14,525 bases of DNA from Methanomassiliicoccaceae archaeon (GCA_016282555.1 JAEEKU010000137.1:1-14525); one strand, 5' to 3'; positions 7,271 through 13,621 are shown, numbered from the stretch's first letter. Made by a program: numbers and translations. The notes: a model not told the origin generated them from the sequence alone.

Positions 7271-7284
7271 ATTTTTTTATTATT
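7271..7284 (-). promoter_or_regulatory. TATA-like element for the zinc-ribbon gene
   Basis: The minus strand reads AATAATAAAAAAAT here, 26-39 bases upstream of the chosen ATG at 7245. The run of A and T is the only promoter-like sequence in the 39-base gap after the split radical-SAM gene. Confidence 0.4.
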
Positions 7285-7299
7285 ATTCTGCGGAAGGGA

Positions 7300-7647
7300 T
7301 CAGAAATCCTTGAAGGGGACCGCCATGCACAGCCTGCATCCGTAGCACATAGTGTCGTATCCGGATGCGTCCAGGCCGTATTTCTCCATGATCTCCTTGG
7401 ATCTTCTCAGAATTCCGCAGTATCTGCCGGCGGAGACCTCCTTCTTCCCGGTGACCTCCGATTTCCAGACCTTGATGTCCGGCATGACGCCGAGGGAGCA
7501 CATCCTGTCCAGAATCCGTTCCAGAACGGCATCGTCCGTGTTCTCGCCTATGTGGATCCCGCATGTGACCATTCCCTTTCCGAAAATATCCGCGGATTCC
7601 CTCAGCCCCTCCCATACTGCTTCGGTAAAATCTTCCGGATTCCTCAC
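7300..7647 (-). CDS. C-terminal part of a COG2516-like radical-SAM protein, split by frameshift
   Basis: This 115-residue frame begins at a GTG that overlaps the TGA of the upstream frame. It continues that protein in the -1 frame: RNPEDFTEAV, then ADIFGKGMVTCGIHIGEN, which matches the part of biotin-synthase-related radical-SAM proteins (COG2516) usually reading FGxGxVTSxIIVGLGE, and the tail YGLDASGYDTMCYGCRLC...VPFKD, which matches their C-terminal cysteine cluster (C101, C104, C107 here). No ribosome site precedes the GTG, and alone it would be only the end of a TIM barrel. I read it as the second half of a broken gene, or of a gene needing frameshifting. A sequencing error is also possible. 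The function of COG2516 proteins is not established. Confidence 0.7.
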   Translation of the reverse strand: MRNPEDFTEAVWEGLRESADIFGKGMVTCGIHIGENTDDAVLERILDRMCSLGVMPDIKVWKSEVTGKKEVSAGRYCGILRRSKEIMEKYGLDASGYDTMCYGCRLCMAVPFKDF

Positions 7648-8180
7648 GGAAGCTTGAAATTAACCGCTCCAGCGTCTTTCAGCGTCCTTATCCCCTCCGG
7701 ATCCGGAACGGGAAGAGCGGCGCCCAGAGGAAGATCCGGATACTTTTCGTGATATGCCCTGACGGTTTCCGCATAGAGATTCAAAGGGCATCCGCGTTCG
7801 CCGTGTATGGTCACGCCTTTCATCGGATCCATTCCCTTATAGGATTCCATAATCTCCAGCGATTCCTGAACCGTGAGGAATCCGTTCCTTCCGGATATGG
7901 AAACCGTGACCGTTTCCGGAGAATGGCCGTACATCCTGACGATTTCAGCGTCCTTTATGAACGGCTCTCCCCCGTCCGAGATACTGATCTTTCCGTCTTT
8001 CTCTTCCAGAAGAAACTGGCCGTCCGGAGAGATCCTCTTGCGGACCCTCGTGCCTCCGAATCCCAGAACGACCGAGAACGGAACCCCGTCGCGGAACACG
8101 ACGTTTTCATGAGAGAATCCTTCCCGGAGCCTTACGTCCCCTCCCAGAAGAAGGCGGACCTTATCGTCTAAAACGGACAT
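7644..8180 (-). CDS. N-terminal part of a COG2516-like radical-SAM protein lacking the FeS-cysteine loop
   Basis: This is a 178-residue frame. The start KVRLLLGGDVRL, the following FGGTRVRKRI and GEPFIKDAEI strands, and the later PDLPLGAALPV and IRTLKDAGAVNFK segments follow the order seen in COG2516 biotin-synthase-related radical-SAM proteins. In that family the strand after HSPETVTVSISGR runs into a CxxxCxxC loop that binds the SAM-cleaving 4Fe-4S cluster. Here GR (97-98) is joined directly to NGFLTVQESLEI, so the loop is absent; the only cysteine is C131. The frame stops at TGA 7644-7646, where the C-terminal half resumes one base out of frame. GGAG lies just before the ATG. The protein cannot be a normal radical-SAM enzyme; it is a decaying gene or a repurposed barrel. 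Confidence 0.72.
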   Translation of the reverse strand: MSVLDDKVRLLLGGDVRLREGFSHENVVFRDGVPFSVVLGFGGTRVRKRISPDGQFLLEEKDGKISISDGGEPFIKDAEIVRMYGHSPETVTVSISGRNGFLTVQESLEIMESYKGMDPMKGVTIHGERGCPLNLYAETVRAYHEKYPDLPLGAALPVPDPEGIRTLKDAGAVNFKLP

Positions 8181-8206
8181 GATCTCCGGATGGAGCCGGA
8201 GGGATT

Positions 8207-8243
8207 AAAAAGATCGATAAAAAGAAACGGGGACCGGAGTCCC
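8207..8243 (-). terminator. Hairpin and double oligo-T terminator of the secE-spt5-rpl11 operon
   Basis: Following the rpl11 stop, the minus strand has a 5-bp GC-rich stem with a four-base loop (GGGAC, TCCG, GTCCC at 8230-8243), then TTTCTTTTT and a second T5 at 8207-8211. The combination looks like an intrinsic terminator. The second T-tract is also close enough to act as a weak TATA-like element for the gene starting at 8180. Confidence 0.7.
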
Positions 8244-8250
8244 GCTGGTT

Positions 8251-8721
8251 TCAGAACTGGCCGTCGTATTCGCCGGCTTTTACGGCTTTGGTGAAGTCTC
8301 TGGGATCCTTGCCGTCGATGGTTACTCCGACAGAGACGCAGTTCCCGGCGACCTCCAGAACCTTCGCTTTGAGATCGGCTCCGAGGAGATCGTCCTGCTT
8401 CATGTCGGCGATCTTCTTGGCCTGATCGAGCGTGAGGTTTCCGACTTTCTCGGTCCTCGCGTTGTGGGCGCCGGAGTTCACTCCGAGCTCCCCCTTGATC
8501 AAAGCGGACATGGGGGGTGTTCCGACTTTGATATCGAAGGTCTTGTCCTCGTTGATGAGAACCTTGACGGGAACTTTCATTCCGGTGAAGGACTTCGTTT
8601 TTTCGTTAATTTTTGCGATGACCTGGCCGATGTTAACTCCCTTAGGGCCCAGAGCGGGACCGAGAGGCGGGCCTGCGGTGGCCTTTCCTCCATCAACCAT
8701 AGCTTCAACAACATCTACCAT
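8251..8721 (-). CDS. rpl11: Ribosomal protein L11 (uL11)
   Basis: This 156-aa protein is a full-length archaeal L11. The N-terminal domain carries GKATAGPPLGPALGPKGVNIGQVIAKIN (split across residues 12-39), the proline-rich face that contacts elongation factors. The C-terminal domain includes GTPPMSALIKGELGVNSGAHN and binds the GTPase-centre RNA of 23S rRNA. AAGGAGGAATAAACA before the ATG is a near-ideal ribosome site, lying within the last codons of spt5; the gap between stop and start is three bases. It is the last gene of the secE-spt5-rpl11 operon. In many archaea the L1, L10 and L12 genes follow, but here a terminator and an unrelated gene come next. Confidence 0.97.
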   Translation of the reverse strand: MVDVVEAMVDGGKATAGPPLGPALGPKGVNIGQVIAKINEKTKSFTGMKVPVKVLINEDKTFDIKVGTPPMSALIKGELGVNSGAHNARTEKVGNLTLDQAKKIADMKQDDLLGADLKAKVLEVAGNCVSVGVTIDGKDPRDFTKAVKAGEYDGQF

Positions 8722-8724
8722 TGT

Positions 8725-9615
8725 TTATTCCTCCTTTTCAATAACTCTGACCCATTCGGCCTTTACATCCACGGGAATGGGAACCATGGCTCCGATAAGT
8801 TCGATGACGACGGACTCCTTGACGGGATCCACCTTCTGCACTCTGGCCTGTTCGCCTTTGAACGGACCGTTGACGAGCTCTACGATATCTCCTTCGGCGA
8901 TGCGGATAACGGGGGACGCGGGAGTCAGATAGTGGCTGATATCGTCTATCGATGTCTCTCCCTCGATGAACTTTCTCGCTTTCTTGATCTCCTTGGTTTT
9001 CTCAAGAAGACGGTCGGTGTTCATCCCTTCCACGAAAACGTATCCCCTGAGCCCCTGGGGACTCAGAACCGCGTAGATATCCTTCTCGCCCAGATTGGCT
9101 TTGGCGTAAAGCGAGTCCGCGACGCTCTTCTCCTGATCGATCTGCGTTTTCAGGATCAGAATGGACTGCTTGGCGACGGCCTCGAAGGTTATGCTCTCCT
9201 CGTAAGACGAGGCTTTGAGCGTGACGGCGATGCTGACCGAATCCCCGTACCTTCCTCCTCCCGGACATTCCGCCTTGAGGACGAGGGTCTTGGAAGAACT
9301 GAGCTCCACGAGATCCGACGCGTGATTGCTGTTCCACACTTCCGAAGCGCCGTCGTAGAGCATGACTTCCCATTCGGGGGCGTCGTCGCGGCCGGAGGAG
9401 ACGGAAACCGACAGAACCGCCGGGAAAGCCTTCGGGGAAACGGAGAGTCTCCACTCGGCCATGCTTCCCGCCGATACTTTCTTGATGGTATCGTCTTCCG
9501 AAGCCAGCATTTCCTCCGCGCCGGCACTCTTAAGGCCGGATTCCTCCCCGGGCTCTTCGAAACCCTCTTCGGGATCCATATCATCCATCAGACCGCCGGA
9601 CATTAACTTGCTCAA
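8725..9615 (-). CDS. spt5: Transcription elongation factor Spt5/NusG with an extra N-terminal domain
   Basis: This 296-aa protein contains the archaeal Spt5 core at its C-terminal half: an NGN domain (about 151-232, opening SILILKTQIDQEKSVAD and containing LRGYVFVEG) that binds the RNA polymerase clamp, and a KOW domain (about 238-292, with GDIVELVNGPFKGEQARV). Archaeal Spt5 is normally about 145-170 residues; here about 150 extra residues precede the core. Residues 1-50 are acidic and Met/Gly-rich; 53-149 look like a beta sandwich of Ig/NEW3 type (WRLSVSPKAFPAVLSVSV start). The start is a TTG with GAGGGGATG six bases upstream; the ATG four codons later lacks such a site. It follows secE by 12 bases and precedes rpl11, the usual order. 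The role of the extension is unknown. Confidence 0.93.
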   Translation of the reverse strand: MSKLMSGGLMDDMDPEEGFEEPGEESGLKSAGAEEMLASEDDTIKKVSAGSMAEWRLSVSPKAFPAVLSVSVSSGRDDAPEWEVMLYDGASEVWNSNHASDLVELSSSKTLVLKAECPGGGRYGDSVSIAVTLKASSYEESITFEAVAKQSILILKTQIDQEKSVADSLYAKANLGEKDIYAVLSPQGLRGYVFVEGMNTDRLLEKTKEIKKARKFIEGETSIDDISHYLTPASPVIRIAEGDIVELVNGPFKGEQARVQKVDPVKESVVIELIGAMVPIPVDVKAEWVRVIEKEE

Positions 9616-9627
9616 TTCAGCATCCCC

Positions 9628-9852
9628 TCAGAAGTAGGTGGGAAGGTACGTCATCAGCCACCAGATGGCAAAACCTATGGCTCCTATGATAATTATACCC
9701 AGCCCCGTGATGTACATAGTCTTCCTATGCTCTTCGGGGGAGGGGGTGTGGGCAGTCTTGAGGATTTTCCCGTACTTCCCCTTACCGAAACCGCGGGCCT
9801 TAGACTCGAACTCCTCCTGGAATCCGTGTTTTACAGACTCTTCATCAGCCAT
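9628..9852 (-). CDS. secE: Protein translocase subunit SecE (Sec61 gamma)
   Basis: This 74-aa protein has the expected architecture: an amphipathic helix with HTPSPEEHRKTM (about 35-46) lying on the membrane, then one transmembrane helix (about 47-68, YITGLGIIIIGAIGFAIWWLM). The charged N-terminal 34 residues are a little long for the family. SecE clamps the SecY channel together. A GGAG about nine bases before the ATG supports the start. It is the first gene of the secE-spt5-rpl11 operon and has a leader of roughly 70 bases from a TATA element at 9945-9955, with two small hairpins. Confidence 0.93.
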   Translation of the reverse strand: MADEESVKHGFQEEFESKARGFGKGKYGKILKTAHTPSPEEHRKTMYITGLGIIIIGAIGFAIWWLMTYLPTYF

Positions 9853-9858
9853 TTTATC

Positions 9859-9886
9859 GTTCTCCGAACAGCGGCGGGTCCGCCGC
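9859..9886 (-). promoter_or_regulatory. Two small hairpins in the secE leader
   Basis: GTTC-TCC-GAAC (9859-9869) and GCGGCG-GGTC-CGCCGC (9871-9886) are adjacent perfect inverted repeats in the predicted 5' untranslated region of secE. The first contains the GGAG ribosome site in its loop and stem, so folding could restrict translation. Control of the operon by this structure is inference. Confidence 0.4.
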
Positions 9887-9944
9887 GACCGTATCCCGTT
9901 ACCACTAAGACATCAGGACCGGAAATGCACGTTAATCGTATCCC

Positions 9945-9955
9945 TATTTTAAAAG
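9945..9955 (-). promoter_or_regulatory. TATA box of the secE-spt5-rpl11 operon
   Basis: The minus strand reads CTTTTAAAATA, about 93-103 bases upstream of the secE ATG. It is the best TATA-like element in the divergent gap and implies a leader of about 70 bases. Confidence 0.5.
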
Positions 9956-9987
9956 TTTCGTAGAATCCCTTTCCAGCCTCTTTCCGG

Positions 9988-9999
9988 AAAACATAATAC
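9988..9999 (+). promoter_or_regulatory. TATA-like element for the DUF1638-like gene
   Basis: AAAACATAATAC is centred about 31 bases upstream of the ATG at 10025, which has no ribosome site. The spacing suits a leaderless transcript. Confidence 0.45.
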
Positions 10000-10024
10000 G
10001 TCCGGCGCCGGTACACCCGCCGGT

Positions 10025-10876
10025 ATGACGAAAGGAGTTCTCGGAATCATCCTCTGCCCCATGGCGGACGACAATCTCATGTACAGTCTCAGGAAGGATC
10101 CGGAGGAGAAACACATAACGGTCGTGGATCACGGAAGCAACGCGTCGATCAGAAGAAAACTGGAGAAGGCCGGGATTCCTTACGAAACCATAAGCTGGGA
10201 CGAAGTCTCCGCCTGGAGATATTCCCCGGATCCGGAGAAATATAATATTCTTATAAGAACGGTCGACCTCGGGCTTCATTCGAAACCGGACAAACTGAAA
10301 TCCACGGTAGAAGACTACGCGATCGACATGCAGCCTTTCGTCGACGGAATCGGATTCTATCTGGGAACCTGCGGGAACTACGAGTGGAATATTCCGGAGT
10401 GGTGCAGGGAGAAAGGAATGAAACCGGGAGCTATGTTCTGCGATGCGGACGGATGCCTCTGCCATGACTGCGTGGGTATAAACATCGCCGGAGGGCCGAA
10501 ATACAATGAACTCCAGAAGGCGTACACCGGCCATTTATACGTGTTTCCGGCCATGGCTACGAATTTCGACGAGTTCATGGACGCCGATCAGGCCGATACA
10601 ACAGCTACGGAGGAGAGCCTCACCGACGACATGAGAGAAGTCCTCGGAATCGAGCCGGGAAGAGACGGGTATCTCAGATGGCTTCTGAGTCTCGGCAATT
10701 ACGAGAATATACTGAAAATAGACACCGGGATCGGAGACAGGGACGCTTTCGAAAAAGATGTGATCAAAGTTTCGGAGAGAACCCGCCTGAAAATAAAAAC
10801 CGCGCCGGAGGGATGGGCGGATCTGCAGCCCACCGACGATCTCTATTCTAAATGCAAATCTTTCCTCAGAAAATGA
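10025..10876 (+). CDS. DUF1638-like protein
   Basis: This soluble 283-aa protein matches the layout of DUF1638 proteins, which in methanogens and acetogens often lie near corrinoid methyltransferase genes. Visible pieces are an N-terminal strand LGIILCPM, a DLGLHSKPDKL segment (81-91), a FYLGTCGNYEW segment (112-121), and a cysteine-rich segment CDADGCLCHDC (139-149, with C116 and C127 nearby) where the family has a DCI motif, then a TGHLYVFP strand. The C-terminal third (190-283) is helical and includes a WLLSLGNYENILKIDTG segment (219-235). The cysteines could bind metal or a cofactor; this is inference. It is divergent from the secE operon and appears monocistronic. The family match is from memory of the pattern and is less certain than the gene itself. 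Confidence 0.75.
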   Translation: MTKGVLGIILCPMADDNLMYSLRKDPEEKHITVVDHGSNASIRRKLEKAGIPYETISWDEVSAWRYSPDPEKYNILIRTVDLGLHSKPDKLKSTVEDYAIDMQPFVDGIGFYLGTCGNYEWNIPEWCREKGMKPGAMFCDADGCLCHDCVGINIAGGPKYNELQKAYTGHLYVFPAMATNFDEFMDADQADTTATEESLTDDMREVLGIEPGRDGYLRWLLSLGNYENILKIDTGIGDRDAFEKDVIKVSERTRLKIKTAPEGWADLQPTDDLYSKCKSFLRK

Positions 10877-10891
10877 GCCTCCGGTCACGCG

Positions 10892-10929
10892 GATGACGCA
10901 GAAATAAACAAAGCGGAACGCCCGTCATC
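10892..10929. repeat. Inverted repeat upstream of the UPF0147 promoter
   Basis: GATGACG (10892-10898) and CGTCATC (10923-10929) are perfect inverted repeats with a 24-base spacer, lying just upstream of the TATA box at 10940. They may mark the 3' end of the DUF1638-like transcript or a regulator site for the next unit. Confidence 0.3.
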
Positions 10930-10939
10930 GATGTGTAGG

Positions 10940-10948
10940 TTATAAATA
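10940..10948 (+). promoter_or_regulatory. TATA box for the 54-aa/UPF0147 unit
   Basis: TTATAAATA lies 40-48 bases before the ATG at 10988, leaving a short leader that carries an AGGGGG ribosome site at about 10975-10980. Confidence 0.65.
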
Positions 10949-10987
10949 AGGGGTGCAGATAAAGGTCTGAATTTAGGGGGTACCGAA

Positions 10988-11152
10988 ATGGAAGAGGTCC
11001 TTTGCAACGTAGAATTAGTAAAGGAAAACAAGAATTTTGTTGTCAAAATCCAAAGCGATCTGGGCGGAGTGAGAGAGTATAAATCCGAGCAGTTCGAAGA
11101 GGTTCTTGAACAGCTCGTCCAAGATATCCAAGAGGAGTTCGAATCCTTCTGA
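10988..11152 (+). CDS. Small acidic protein (54 aa) upstream of UPF0147
   Basis: This 54-aa frame starts MEEVLCNVELVKENKNF and ends EEFESF. It is probably two beta strands (residues 4-24) followed by one acidic helix (33-54, with EQFEEVLEQLVQDIQEE). An AGGGGG eight bases upstream of the ATG and a TATA box further up support it as a real gene. The stop lies ten bases before the UPF0147 ATG, so the two are co-transcribed. No family is recognised. Such a strand-strand-helix plan is seen in small protein-binding or nucleic-acid-associated proteins, but the strong acidity argues against direct nucleic acid binding. Confidence 0.8.
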   Translation: MEEVLCNVELVKENKNFVVKIQSDLGGVREYKSEQFEEVLEQLVQDIQEEFESF

Positions 11153-11162
11153 GGTCGATACA

Positions 11163-11423
11163 ATGGCAGTAGACAAAGTTAAACAGATAACAGATGTCCT
11201 CGATACTCTTGCCGAGGATACATCTATTCCCAGAAACATAAGAAAGGGCGCCACCGACGCCAAGACGAGGCTTCTCGACCTGAAAGAGCCCATGGACGTC
11301 CGCGCGACCAGCGCCATAGTTATCCTTGACGACCTCGCCAACGATCCCAACATCCCTCTGCACGGAAGGACCATCATCTGGCAGGTCATCAGCCAGCTGG
11401 AATCGATGAGCCAGCAGAAGTGA
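11163..11423 (+). CDS. UPF0147 family protein
   Basis: This 86-aa all-helical protein matches the archaeal UPF0147 family along its whole length: DTLAEDTSIPRNIRKGA (residues 14-30), a central KEPMDVRATSAI segment, and DLANDPNIPLHGRTIIWQV near the end. The two halves, each with a D.S/NIP turn, suggest an internal helical-hairpin repeat. The ATG at 11163 was chosen over an upstream in-frame ATG (11106, inside the preceding gene) because GAGGT lies about eight bases before it and the family starts here. The function is unknown, although the family is widespread in Archaea. Confidence 0.93.
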   Translation: MAVDKVKQITDVLDTLAEDTSIPRNIRKGATDAKTRLLDLKEPMDVRATSAIVILDDLANDPNIPLHGRTIIWQVISQLESMSQQK

Positions 11424-11431
11424 AATACGAA

Positions 11432-11457
11432 TCCGGCTCCGGCCGGAATCTTCTTTT
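11432..11457 (+). terminator. Hairpin and T-rich terminator after UPF0147
   Basis: TCCGGC (11432-11437) and GCCGGA (11442-11447) form a stem with a four-base loop, followed by TCTTCTTTT. It lies nine bases after the UPF0147 stop. Confidence 0.55.
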
Positions 11458-11495
11458 AAAGCATCAGTCGCCCCGGGACTCTCTGCGGAGCGCCG

Positions 11496-11534
11496 TTTTT
11501 AAAAATGTATAAATTGCCGCCTTTCGCGGGCGGA
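11496..11534. terminator. Bidirectional TTTTTAAAAA terminator region
   Basis: TTTTTAAAAA (11496-11505) gives a T5 on both strands in the 132-base convergent gap between UPF0147 and guaAA. On the minus strand it is preceded by a CCGCC/GGCGG stem (11518-11534). A perfect palindrome ATGCCGGCAT (11547-11556) touches the guaAA stop. The rest of the gap shows nothing else. Confidence 0.5.
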
Positions 11535-11555
11535 ATGCGCCGGACGATGCCGGCA

Positions 11556-12146
11556 TTATGCATGCGCTCGTCTCTTGGCGTGCTCTTCCGCTATTTTCAG
11601 AAAATTCCTGAAGATTTCGGTTCCGTATTCGGTGTTTTCCACTTCCGGGTGGAACTGCACGCCGAAAACGGGGCGATCCAGACAGCGGACGGCTTCATTC
11701 GGGCAGGAATCCGACGCGGCGGTCACTTCGAATCCGTCCGGGACTCTCTTCACTTCGTCGTTGTGGGAGGCCCAGACCCTGAATCTGTCCGGAAGCCCTT
11801 CGAACAAGCCGCCGCCGGAGATCACTCTGAGATCTACTCCTCCGAATTCGGGAACCTTTCCCGGACCCAGCTCTCCTCCGAAGTGGCTGCAGATAAACTG
11901 CATTCCGGCGCATATCCCCAGCACCGGAACCTCCGCCTTGTCGAGATATTCCCCGTTGTTCCCCATGCGCCCTCCGTCCGAAGCGACGCTCGGAGCCCCG
12001 CCCGAAAGAACCAGCCCGTCCGCGTCGGATATGTCTTCGAAGGGAACCGTGTTCGGAACGATCTCCGTATCGGCTTTAAGGTACCTCAGAACGCGCCACT
12101 CGCGGTGAGTCCACTGGCCCCCGTTGTCGATCACGTAAATTTTCAT
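11556..12146 (-). CDS. guaAA: GMP synthase, glutamine amidotransferase subunit
   Basis: This 196-aa class I glutamine amidotransferase releases ammonia from glutamine for the separate synthetase subunit, the archaeal arrangement of GMP synthesis from XMP. The catalytic triad is present: C79 in GICAGMQ, H166 and E168 in QFHPEVENT. The N-terminus MKIYVIDNGGQWTHREWR and the SHNDEV segment are typical. The ATG at 12146 has no ribosome site but lies about 26 bases after the T-rich TTTTTTAA at 12169-12176, so a leaderless transcript of its own is likely. The longer open frame upstream overlaps guaAB in the wrong frame and is not used. It lies 38 bases downstream of guaAB. Confidence 0.96.
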   Translation of the reverse strand: MKIYVIDNGGQWTHREWRVLRYLKADTEIVPNTVPFEDISDADGLVLSGGAPSVASDGGRMGNNGEYLDKAEVPVLGICAGMQFICSHFGGELGPGKVPEFGGVDLRVISGGGLFEGLPDRFRVWASHNDEVKRVPDGFEVTAASDSCPNEAVRCLDRPVFGVQFHPEVENTEYGTEIFRNFLKIAEEHAKRRAHA

Positions 12147-12168
12147 CGGCGGAAGATACGGGTACTGG

Positions 12169-12176
12169 TTAAAAAA
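12169..12176 (-). promoter_or_regulatory. Shared TATA box of guaAA and oligo-T terminator of guaAB
   Basis: The minus strand reads AACTTTTTTAACC eight bases after the guaAB stop. The T6 could end transcripts from guaAB, while TTTTTTAA sits 26 bases upstream of the guaAA ATG at the position of a TATA box. Confidence 0.45.
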
Positions 12177-12184
12177 GTTGGGAA

Positions 12185-13132
12185 TCACTCCCATTCGATG
12201 GTGGCCGGAGGCTTGTTCGTGATGTCGTAAACCACCCTGTTGACGGAATCCTTCATAGTGTTGGTTATGCGCGAAGAGATGGAATCCAGCACTTCCAGCG
12301 GAATCATGGAGTAGGTGGCGGTCATGCCGTCCACGGACGAAACCGCGCGTATCGCGATGGTGCGGCCGTAGGCTCTCCGGTCTCCCTGGACCCCGACGGA
12401 TCTGGAGGGAAGCAGGACCGCGAAGTACTGCCAGGGCATCTCCATCTTTCCCGATACCGAAGCGGTCATAATCTCGTCTTCGACGATGAAGCACGCCTCG
12501 CGGACGATTTCTATATCCTCCCTCGTGACCTCTCCCAGACATCTTACGGCGAGCGCCGGGCCCGGGAACGGCTGTCTCTCGGAGGACCTCACCTTCAGAA
12601 TCCTCGCGAGATCCCTGACCTCGTCCTTGTACAGATCCCTGAGCGGCTCGAACAGCTCCATCCCCATATCCTTCGGGAGGCCTCCGACGTTGTGATGCGA
12701 CTTTATCGTATCTCTGACGCCGTCCCCGCTTTCGATCCAGTCCGGCGCTATAGTGCCCTGGACGAGAACTTCCGCGCCGAAAGAAGCGGCTTCGCGCTCG
12801 AATATGCGGATGAACTTCTCGCCTATGGTCTTCCTTTTTTTCTCGGGATCGGTGATCCCCTTGAGAGCGGCGAAAAACTCGTCGCCGGCATCTACGATCT
12901 TGTAATTCAGCCCCTGGTCCTCGAACATCCCGCGGACCTCTTCGGTCTCTCCCTTCCTCATGAGGCCGTTGTCGACGTAGACCGCGAGCAGCCTGTCCCC
13001 GATCGCTCTGCTCACCAGAACCGCGGCGACCATGCTGTCGACGCCGCCGGAGCAGGCTATCACGGCTTTTCCGGGTATCCTTTTCCTGGCTTCCGCTATG
13101 GCATCCTCAATGAACTCTTCAGCACCCAGCAT
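12185..13132 (-). CDS. guaAB: GMP synthase, ATP-pyrophosphatase subunit
   Basis: This 315-aa protein adenylates XMP and, with ammonia from GuaAA, forms GMP. The PP-loop SGGVDS is at 28-33; later landmarks are AVYVDNGLMRKGE, GTIAPDWIES, KSHHNVGGLP, the RQPFPGPALAVRCLGE segment and the C-terminal dimerisation domain ending NKPPATIEWE. All match full-length archaeal subunit B. I chose the ATG at 13132 (MLGAEEFIEDAI) since it aligns with the usual family start; a TTG two codons earlier is possible. The first 14 bases overlap the end of purE in another frame, so the two genes are probably translationally coupled. Confidence 0.96.
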   Translation of the reverse strand: MLGAEEFIEDAIAEARKRIPGKAVIACSGGVDSMVAAVLVSRAIGDRLLAVYVDNGLMRKGETEEVRGMFEDQGLNYKIVDAGDEFFAALKGITDPEKKRKTIGEKFIRIFEREAASFGAEVLVQGTIAPDWIESGDGVRDTIKSHHNVGGLPKDMGMELFEPLRDLYKDEVRDLARILKVRSSERQPFPGPALAVRCLGEVTREDIEIVREACFIVEDEIMTASVSGKMEMPWQYFAVLLPSRSVGVQGDRRAYGRTIAIRAVSSVDGMTATYSMIPLEVLDSISSRITNTMKDSVNRVVYDITNKPPATIEWE

Positions 13133-13598
13133 CTGCAACGACCTTCTCGGAATCGGCGATGACCTTGTCCGCCTGTTCCAGCCTGTATTCGCATAACCTG
13201 GATCTGAGCTCCGGATCCTGCAGGGACAGAATCTCTACCGCCAGGATGGCGGCGTTGTCTCCTCTGTCGAGGCCTACCGCGGCGACGGGTATCCCGGGGG
13301 GCATCTGAACCACGGAGAGAAGGGAGTCCAGCTTCATCGTCCCGCTCACGGGGACCCCGATAACCGGCCTGACGGTGAACGACGCGACGGCTCCGGGAAG
13401 CGCTGCGGACATTCCGGCGATCGCGATGAAAACGTCGGAGCCGCTGCCCTTCACAAGGTCTTCCACCCTTCCGGGAGTTCTGTGGGCGGACGCTACTGCA
13501 ATATCGTATCTCACGCCGAACTTTTTCAGAATGGCTATCGCCTTTTCGGCGACAGGAAAATCGCTTTTGCTCCCCATGATTATGGATACCTTGGACAT
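13119..13598 (-). CDS. purE: Phosphoribosylaminoimidazole carboxylase PurE
   Basis: This 159-aa PurE acts in de novo purine synthesis, producing CAIR. The substrate-binding loop GSKSD (9-13), the conserved ASAHRTP (36-42, with H39) and PVIGVPVSGT (78-87) and GDNAAILA (113-120) are present. Where bacterial class I enzymes read AAHLPG, this one has AALPG (65-69), so the second histidine is missing, as I recall for many archaeal members. The ATG at 13598 was chosen over an upstream TTG-ATG because it starts the family's SKVSIIMGSKSD and lies about 28 bases after a TATA-like TTATTAT. It is the first gene of a purine unit, overlapping guaAB by 14 bases. Confidence 0.95.
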   Translation of the reverse strand: MSKVSIIMGSKSDFPVAEKAIAILKKFGVRYDIAVASAHRTPGRVEDLVKGSGSDVFIAIAGMSAALPGAVASFTVRPVIGVPVSGTMKLDSLLSVVQMPPGIPVAAVGLDRGDNAAILAVEILSLQDPELRSRLCEYRLEQADKVIADSEKVVADAGC

Positions 13599-13621
13599 CG
13601 GATCGTGCCACGGCATCAACG

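Noticed and set aside
8464..9606. 380-aa open frame on the plus strand
   Set aside because: It lies antisense to rpl11 and spt5, whose products are clearly recognised; its length comes from codon bias in the true genes.
9944..10534. 196-aa minus-strand frame upstream of secE
   Set aside because: It is antisense to the DUF1638-like gene, which has better protein character; the region is better read as the secE promoter.
12147..12542. N-terminal extension of the guaAA frame
   Set aside because: It overlaps guaAB in another frame, and the family start MKIYVIDNGGQ lies at 12146.
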